Source of the DNA: Pleurotus ostreatus/Saccharomyces cerevisiae fusant
Taxonomy: Eukaryota; Opisthokonta
DNA: 38,344 bases
NCBI GenBank assembly: GCA_024196135.1
Contig: JAMQCK010000210.1
Coordinates: 1-38,344 of the forward strand
Reading direction: 5' to 3'
This document shows, piece after piece, positions 31,579 through 38,344 of the stretch (its first letter is position 1; each line of letters starts with the position of its first letter). The position numbers and the translations under genes were made by a program. The notes under the pieces were generated by a model, which had not been told where the DNA came from, ran no database searches, and saw only the letters and a program-made list of their open reading frames with translations.

Positions 31579-33679
31579 TTCTTCAACTTGCCCGATTGGA
31601 CGGCTCTGGCAGAAGTGAGGAAGTTGGATCTGACGGTGGGTGGTTTTATCAGCTTTTCGCGCTTTAGACTCAAGTTTTCCTTAGGAAGCTACCAGCCGGA
31701 AGAGGCAGGATCAAGAACTTGGCGCGAATGAGACAGCTATGGCACACTGACTCGTTTGGTGAGTTCCTTTCTTTTCTGGCAAGAAGCACAAAGCTGACGA
31801 ATCCGTCCCTTTGGGTCTTGCTTCGGGCTCAGATCTTCGCCGTCGTGACACATGCGTAGATCTTATTCTCGAAAGCTTGTCACCGCGATCTATTCTCCGA
31901 GAGCGCTGGAAGTATACGAATTGTCGAATGATTTTCGTGCGACGAAGCTCGTATGCCTGCCGCAAGAGAGCCAAGTCTCTTCTGGGTACGCATACTATCC
32001 GCATGCTGGCGTGCGCTAGGGACTCTCTTCTCCTTTCTTTCCCCTGTTCGGATCTGTCTGCTGCCGTTGACTGCTGACTCCTTACATGACTTACGGTTAC
32101 CAACGACGTGCGTCTGTTTCTCACTCACGATGTACCTCGCACCTCGCTCATTATCCCTTGTTTGATCAGTGCTGGATGTATTGACTGCACGGCGCTGCCG
32201 CTCAACAAGGCTCAGACTGCGACGAGAGCGCGCTTGCTTAGCAAAGCGAGGTACGTTCGTAACACAACACGCTCCCTCTTCGTTTGGAAGGCTGACCTAG
32301 ACTGATTAGCTGACTCATCTTCGACGCTGCGCGACGCTGAGTACGAGAAGCCTGTGCTCGAAACTGATATTTTGGAGTGTAGGCCGACCTGGCTTCGTCG
32401 CGTTCTACGAGCTGAGACTCGGCTGATTTACAGACAGCGGCTCCGAGCACGGCTGCATAGATGCAAATGCTCATCTACGCATCTTGGGAGCTTCGGACAT
32501 ACGCCCCCTTTTGTGAAAAGTACGCGTAGACCTCACGGCAGTACGGTTCAAGTTAAGCCGCGAAGACGATTGGGAGACGGCATTACAGTGGGACCGGAGG
32601 CTAGTTAGGCTCCCCGAGATAGACCCACCAGCGATCCGTGCGAGCCCGTTTGTTGATGACGCTGCGATACTCTTCGTGAGCATGCAGCAATATGACATCG
32701 CGTGAGTGAACTTGTTCCTCAAACATTGAATACTTCTCACGAGTTCTCTCTGCCCGAGATCCCGGAGGGACATGCCCACATCTCTTCCCGCACGCCTGCC
32801 GCTTGGGACGATATTGCTCGGAGCCGACATGAAGGCCAGTGGACACCGGATCGTGTGACGCCGACGCAAGACGATCCCTACGCAACATCACAAGCACGGA
32901 GGGCTGTGCGAGGACTGCTTCTTACCGGCAGTGGATTTAATTGAGAAGGCGGAGAAGAAGCATCGGGGATGGTGTAAGTCCTGAAACTCGATATAGTCGA
33001 CCATGCATGACGGTCATTCCGATCAGGGTGGCGGTGAGCCTGGGTGCGGGGCTAACAATGGGACAACTAGATTGGGGTAAGCGGTCTCTATTCCCTCAGT
33101 CACGCATCGGGGGACGCGATCAGCCCAACGCTGGTCATCCTCGAATCGCTCGCTGGTATGTGCCTGCCAAACGACGCTGCACCTTTCCAGTCGGGCCTAC
33201 TCTCAGTTACATTCCGGTATGCATGACTAAATCGCTCTCCAGGCCTTCAAACAGGTGAAGAGCACAGCAATTCTCCTCCGTCGCAAGCTCTGTTTGTTGG
33301 CTCGGACTTCGGTACCCGTACCTTCCTCGCGCTTCCTCTGATCGCTAGCACGCGGCGCGCTCTGCCGACGCGGCGCGGGAAGTCCGCCCCCTCCTGCTGT
33401 TCCCATCAATCGTCGGGGCGCGCATGTTGCGGTACCCGCCTCTTGATGCCCCCTATTCTATCCGTTCTCCACTGCAGGGGATGCAACATGGACTGCGTGT
33501 CTCGAGCTCGTTCCCGATGCTCGTCAGTGCAGTGCCCTGGTATGCTTCAGTGATCGTCGGGGACAACGACTTCTGACGCCGACGCTCACACGGGCTCGCG
33601 GGTTCAGGGCCTCATTATGTGGGGAAATATAAGATGAAGTGAGCATGGCTGGACTTATTCTCTTCACGTCGTCTTCGTC
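31579..33679 (+). other. 2.1-kb region with scattered coding-like islands
   Basis: Nothing complete was recognised. Coherent plus-strand segments with plausible splice borders are: about 31720-31760 plus 31834-31985 (RRRDTCVDLILESL, NCRMIFVRRSSYACRK); 32462-32525, running directly but one base out of frame into 32526-32701 (REDDWETALQWDRRL, RLPEIDPPAIRASPFVDD) before a GTGAGT donor; and 32889-32973 (LCEDCFLPAVDLIEKAEKKH) before a GTAAGT donor. The last resembles the Cys-rich C-terminal part of the BTB genes only weakly. A degraded multi-exon gene is the simplest reading. 33030-33679 has no support for coding. Confidence 0.4.
33627..33633 (+). promoter_or_regulatory. TATA-like box of the Zn2Cys6 gene
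   Basis: ATATAAG lies 46 bp before the start codon at 33680, followed by an AT-leaning stretch. The position is compatible with a short 5' leader. Confidence 0.4.
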
Positions 33680-35604
33680 ATGACCTCCTCGCCTCCTCCC
33701 AAAGAGACTTCGGGTGCATCTGGGAACTCAGGTCTGCGCCGAGGCGAGGCATGCACCAATTGCAGGTAAGTCTCGTTCCCTAAGCCCGCGCGTGAACGCG
33801 CTGATTGTCTTTTAGGCATAGGAAAATAGTGCGCCAGCCAGCTACCACCGTGGAGTACTGACTTACCGTCCGCTTAGCGTTGCGATGGCGTGAAGCCAAT
33901 CTGTGGTCCCTGCTCCCAGTCGACTACCGGACGGTGGCAGGAGTGCGACTTCGTTCCCTACAGTCGAACCGCCACTAGGGTCTTGAAGGAGCAGATCCAG
34001 TCCTTGGAGGCGCATATCGAAGAGTTACAAGCCGCCAAGTCATCGGCTGATGCGTCGGGTAAGCCTTCGCCAACGCGTCACCTCAAACCGCTGATTTTCG
34101 TGCTCTTCAGCTCGCGGTCAACAATCGTCTTCGCAGGGGATCTCGCTCGTTCCCGTCGGTGGGAAGGATTCTCCCCAGCCGTCTCAGCGCATGTGGTGCG
34201 TCGCCTCCGCTTCGCTGCCTGAACAGCGCTTGCTCATTCCTATCTCAGGCTTACTGCGTTCTTTGAACGCGCCCACGACTTGCATTTCTTCCTCGACATC
34301 CCTCGCTTCCGGCAGTCCTTTCAAACCCGCTCACCGGCCCCCCTTCCCGCCCTACTCGATGTCATCTACCTCTGGGGCGCACGGCTCTCATCCGATACGG
34401 CAGCGCACGCCTACGAGTCATCTCTCCTCGCGCGCTCCCGACAGAGCATCGCCACGGCATCTACGGCGCCCGACACCCTCTTGCAAACCATGCAAGCCCG
34501 CCTCCTCTACGGTCAATACTGCTACGCCATCGACAAGAACGTCGAGGGGTGTTACCACATCACAGGAGCCTGGTCTCTGGCGCTTGGGACCGGCTTGCAC
34601 CGTATAACGCAGGTGAACCCTACCCGCAGCGAAGACCGCGAGCGCGTCAACGCTTTCTGGCATACTGCGGATCTTGCATGCCTTTGGTCCTGCGCCGACG
34701 GCGCTCCTATGCCCGTCTCGTGCACCAGGGACATGACCGTCCTCACGCCTTGGCCCGGAGCCCCGCCGACTCCGGTGAGTCGTAGTGGATGATACTTCGG
34801 CGCAGCGCTCATTTTTGTATTGAACAGAGCATCGAAGGGAGAGGGACAATAGGCGACTTTTTCGCCGGTCACGAAGATGCAGGCGTCGGGTCTCTCGCGC
34901 TCCTCTCGAAGGCCGCGGTGCTCCTCCACCGCTGCACCTCCTTCCGCGTGGACACAACGGGAGATGGTACGTCAAATATTTTCCAATTTTACGCATCACT
35001 TAAAATTCGCAGCTCTAGCCAACGAAGGCATCGACATGCAGGTTCAGACCCTCGACGAGGTGATCACGGCACTAGGACAGCGGCTTCCACCTCTTCCTGA
35101 AGAACCGGGACCACTCCGCGCGGCCCTGCTGACGCACACGACACTCCGTGTCGCCGTCATCCAGCTTCATACTCCTCTGTCCGACTTGAACCCGTCGTCA
35201 CGCAGGCAACGGGCAGTAGCAGCCCGGGCTATCGCGCGCATGGCGAGCGAAGCCAATATCGCACGACTGGGGTACCTTAATCCCCTCATGGCGGTACGTA
35301 ACCATGCATACTAATCCAGAAGTTTGATTCGATAGCTAACTCCGCTCCAGGCGTTCTGGGCGGCAGCGTGCCATGCACTCATTGACGAGCTTGTCCTGCT
35401 GCGAGGAACGAACCCCGCCGAGGACGTGCGAGAGTGGCTAGGGGCGTTGGGCGCGCTAGAGGAAGCGATGAAGATCTTCGCCCCTAGATGCCCGATATTT
35501 GGTGAGCGCTCGATCCTGTTGCTTCTTGTCGACGAACTAATGCTATTCACGCAGAGTCAAAGCTGGCGATAGTCAGACAAGTCCGCGTGGCCGTGGGCGT
35601 ATGA
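33680..35604 (+). CDS. Zn2Cys6 fungal transcription factor
   Basis: Exons 33680-33765, 33816-33828, 33878-34058, 34111-34195, 34249-34774, 34828-34966, 35013-35293, 35351-35501 and 35555-35604 give 503 residues, with every junction in frame. The zinc cluster (about 24-54) reads ACTNCRHRKIRCDGVKPICG followed by PC and, ten residues later, EC, matching C-x2-C-x6-C-x6-C-x2-C-x10-C. It is split by two introns around a 13-nt exon. A short coiled-coil-like linker follows (VLKEQIQSLEAHIEELQAAK), then a Ser/Gln stretch and a middle region of the fungal-specific transcription-factor type (FFERAHDLHFFLDIPRF, LLYGQYCYAIDKNVEGCYH, LALGTGLHRI). It should bind DNA in the nucleus, typically at CGG-containing sites. 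No neighbour suggests a specific target. It is convergent with MYND copy 4. Confidence 0.88.
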
Positions 35605-35940
35605 TTCACGATCGTAGACAAGGACTTCCATCCTGGACACATTCTTTCCTCTTCTGGACTTTGACGTGCGTAGCGGACGCTTATCGGACTCACATATACC
35701 CTGCTTCTGCTGGACTTGCTCTCTGCTTCGTGGACATCTTCACTGGACTCGGACTTCGTACATACCACTACGGACGCTTGGACGGATTACCAAGTACTAC
35801 TTTCATTTCGTGCCTATACTTCCCCTCTTTCTCTAGTGTACAGTTTTATCTTACTTCACCTCTTTCAAGAAACAATTCGTCGACCCACTCCGTCCCCTCA
35901 CTCGGCTAAGCGCAATCGCGATAATCCCTCGCGCGCATGC
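35605..35940. other. convergent intergenic region
   Basis: 336 bp between the convergent ends of the Zn2Cys6 gene and MYND copy 4, presumably holding both 3' ends and polyadenylation sites. It is more T-rich than the surroundings. No gene or repeat was recognised. Confidence 0.45.
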
Positions 35941-37951
35941 TCAGTCTAGTTCCCAACTCGTCGGCGGATCTGATAAGGGACTTTTAGCCGCGAATCGTAT
36001 GGACCAGCGGCCAACACTGACCATAAAAGGTGGACGTGAGCGGCCTGAACTCGTCGACCGAGTACCGCCATGGCGCCATAGAGGGGACCAAGAAGATCAT
36101 GCACTTGTGCATCCCGTCCGTCTGCTGATACGCCACTTGCACGACGACGGATGGATAAGGGCATAAGTCGGGGGCAAGACCTGTCGGAGCGAGCTTGATT
36201 TGAAAGTCCTCGGACGCCTCGGGGTCGTGAAAGAGGGGAAGGCCGACAAAGACGACGTCGCTGGCGTTCGGCAGCCTGTCTAGCGCGACGAGGATGCGGC
36301 GGTAGTTGGTTTCGACGAAGGCGCGCGCTATGACGACGAGGAAGTGGACATCTTTCGCCTTCACGACGCGCGAGGTACTCTCTGCATGGAGTGTAAGCCA
36401 CTAGGCGAATGCACCAGAATACGATTTGCGTACCCGCGAGGAGGGTCGCGAAGTGCTCTTCGCAGTTATAACGATGTTCCTTCGTATCCCAATGCGCGCG
36501 TTGGCAATCTCTGGAGCAGTAGAGAGCCTCGCCACATGGGCAAGAACGAAGCGTCGTAGCTCCGGTGCTTGGGCACTGGTCGGTTGATTGGTTAATCACA
36601 GTCAATAAACGCGTCAGGCTTTCCTCACCTTTGGGTTACAGCATTTGGCGACGCTCGGCCACTCCTTCTCCGCCTGCATGAGCAGTTCGTAGCGGCTCTT
36701 CGCGATATCCAGGACCGCCTTCTCGTCCGCCCGCAAGCGAGTGGCAGGCATACGCATCGCGTATTTGACCTGCGCCAGGTGGAAGTCCATGACAGCCCGA
36801 CGCGACCAGAAGGAGTCGCGAATGAAGGACGTGAGAGTGCCGGTGGTGCCTCCGGTATAGGGAAAGCCTTCGCCAGAAGGAGGAGTCCCCGTGGAGCAGT
36901 GGGAGCATATGGCCCGCACGCGGACGACGAGAGGGAAGATGCCGTGCTTGATGGCGAGCATTGTTGCGTGGTCAGAGCACGTGCACAGCCTGAACAGCAA
37001 AGTCAAGATCTGAACCCAATTATCGTGCTCCTTGGGGGCGGCGGCGAGGACGTCGGAGAGTACCGTGACCACGTTGGCGATAAACGAGCTCGGGATCGTC
37101 TGCGGATTGAAGTCGTAGTGATGTAGGATAGTGGAGATGAAGACGGCATGCCACCCGAGCTCGCCGCCGTGGCGCACAAGGGCGCCAGTCGAAGAAAGCG
37201 CTCGAAGGTGCGCGCCGCAGGCGCGGAATACGCTCTTCACGCTCCCGCCCGCGAGGCGCAGGATTTGCGTTCCAATGAGGTCGTTCGCGACCTGCGGGTC
37301 GAAGACCTGCCACGCCGCGCGGAGGACGCACGGAGACCAAGCCACGGCGTCAGGGACCAACTTGTGAGTGGATACAAGCTCGGGCCAGCGCAGCCACATA
37401 GCGACGATAGTGTGTAGCGCATCACTGCTGCTGTCAAGGAAATATGACCGGGCTTCCTCATGCGGGAGGGAGGCGATGCATTCGAGGATTCCGAAAGCAG
37501 CGAAGACGCCCAGCTTTCCTGTGTCGTCGTCCATCCGCAACAGTGCATCGTAATCTTGTGTGACGGGGATGATGTAGTCCACCCAACGCAGAAGGTGGCG
37601 CCAAATGGATTCGTCGAATGGCCATAACTGTGGACTTGGCAATCGAAAGAGAGTGAAGTGAAGAAGCTTCATAGTGGTCAACGCTGAAAGCATTGTTTTT
37701 CCGGCCACCGTGCGAGCGTATGCTTCGAATGGTATGTCGGGTGGGCTCGCCAGAATGATGTGCAATGGACGCGAGCGCAGGATTCGCTGGACCATTTTGA
37801 GATGCAGAGCCTCCTCAGACGGGGAGATCGAGGATAACCCGCGGACCATCCTGTTGATGACATCGAGAGAGAACTCGAGGGTTCGTATATCTTTGTAAAG
37901 CTGCGAGCATGTCGAGAGGTTCGGCTGGACTGGTTCCGGGACTGTAGCCAT
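35941..37951 (-). CDS. MYND-type zinc finger protein, copy 4
   Basis: Minus-strand exons 37951-36629, 36575-36434, 36381-36022 and 35969-35941 give 617 residues. The N-terminal exon contains QLWPFDESIWRHLLRWVDY and an uninterrupted LRLAGGSVKSVFR. The MYND finger (about 437-480) reads CCNPKC, SCPCGEALYCSRDCQ and HRYNC, with a phase-0 intron exactly before the second cysteine, a phase-1 intron after the finger and a phase-1 intron at FYG near the end. The C-terminal module begins VKAKDVHFLVVIARAFVE, and the last exon ends DPPTSWELD. It is most similar to copy 3 by eye. It lies 18 kb from the array and in the opposite orientation. It provides an empty site for the transposon-like intron of copy 2. 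Confidence 0.88.
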
Positions 37952-38344
37952 TATCAGGACGCGCGAAGGATCGACGGTTAGATGAGGGTAAGAGGAGAGA
38001 TCGTTGGCGAGTGAGAGAATGACGGCTGAGCGGCGGGAAAATCCTCCTCGGGACAGGCGACGATCCCCGACGCGTCATCCTGTCAGTGAGCGGCTTTTGA
38101 GCTGGTTCGGGGCTTGCCGCTCAGACAGAAGACCTACAGTAAGATCCATGGACCTAGAGCTTTCAAGCGCAAGTTTGGGTACACTGCGAAGCTCATATGA
38201 TGTTCAGAGTCGAAGTGCTTGATGAAGGACAGAACGAGAAAACAACGGTGTCACGGCGGGAGTCGAACCTTCGCACCGAATATGTGGCGCTCATGAGGAC
38301 GCCAGAATCGAGTTCAGGTAGAGAGTGGGTATCCGGAAGAGAGG
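37952..38344 (-). promoter_or_regulatory. upstream region of MYND copy 4
   Basis: 393 bp to the window edge. On the minus strand AGCGCCACA occurs at 38291-38283, 332 bp before the start codon, as in front of copies 1 and 3. A tRNA-like T-arm at 38243-38270 was considered and rejected. Nothing else was recognised. Confidence 0.45.

Noticed and set aside
34418..34999. 193-codon open frame on minus opposite the transcription factor
   Set aside because: Antisense shadow of well-supported exons; no start context or domain.
38243..38270. tRNA-like T-arm on the minus strand (GGTTCGACTCCCGCC followed by GTGACACC)
   Set aside because: No matching 5' acceptor strand (GTGTCAC expected), D-arm or anticodon arm in the next 90 bases, and the T-stem pairs poorly. 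At best a chance match or a fragment.

Overview
The window looks like nuclear DNA of an agaricomycete fungus, most likely a polypore (Polyporales). This is inference. The reasons are GC-rich genes with many short GT-AG introns (about 46-65 nt), start contexts with A or G at -3, and lineage-typical expanded families: MYND-finger, BTB/POZ and F-box proteins. No rRNA, intact tRNA, retroelement or CRISPR array was seen.

Layout. 1-2780 is low-complexity and satellite-like DNA: polypyrimidine tracts, six perfect-length 26-bp tandem units, a degenerate GGTCGCA-type satellite and 30-, 16- and 22-bp repeats. 2785-3950 is gene-free but is an inverted, diverged copy of the intergenic region at 7900-8810. 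Between the two arms lie a 13-exon MFS transporter (4640-6647) and a dead BTB gene (6858-7771, minus). A tandem array of three MYND genes follows (8917-10851, 11147-14334, 14830-16847), then a damaged F-box gene (17212-18998), a weak hypothetical ORF, a family 90 glycosyltransferase (20239-22437), a divergent MYND gene with an acidic tail (22973-24913) and, convergent to it, a frameshifted MYND pseudogene (25176-26889). 26890-28966 and 31579-33679 hold only coding-like scraps. Two BTB genes (28967-30418, 30658-31578), a Zn2Cys6 transcription factor (33680-35604) and a last MYND gene on the minus strand (35941-37951) complete the window.

How the parts relate. Six MYND-family loci share one gene plan: a long helical N-terminal exon, an intron placed exactly before the second MYND cysteine, a second intron just after the finger, and a conserved C-terminal module around 'DVHFLVVIARAYVE'. 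BTB, F-box and MYND genes are interspersed, and duplicated promoter DNA carrying AGCGCCACA lies in front of several. The region therefore reads as a birth-and-death gene-family cluster rather than a pathway cluster. The functions of these families are not known from sequence.

Most striking observation. The second MYND gene is interrupted by a 1,179-bp element (11861-13039) with 57-bp terminal inverted repeats and an AGGT target duplication. The two AGGT copies supply GT at the left and AG at the right, so a single splice (11859-13041) would remove the element exactly and restore the frame. The paralogues have no intron there. This looks like a recent transposon-made intron (introner-like).
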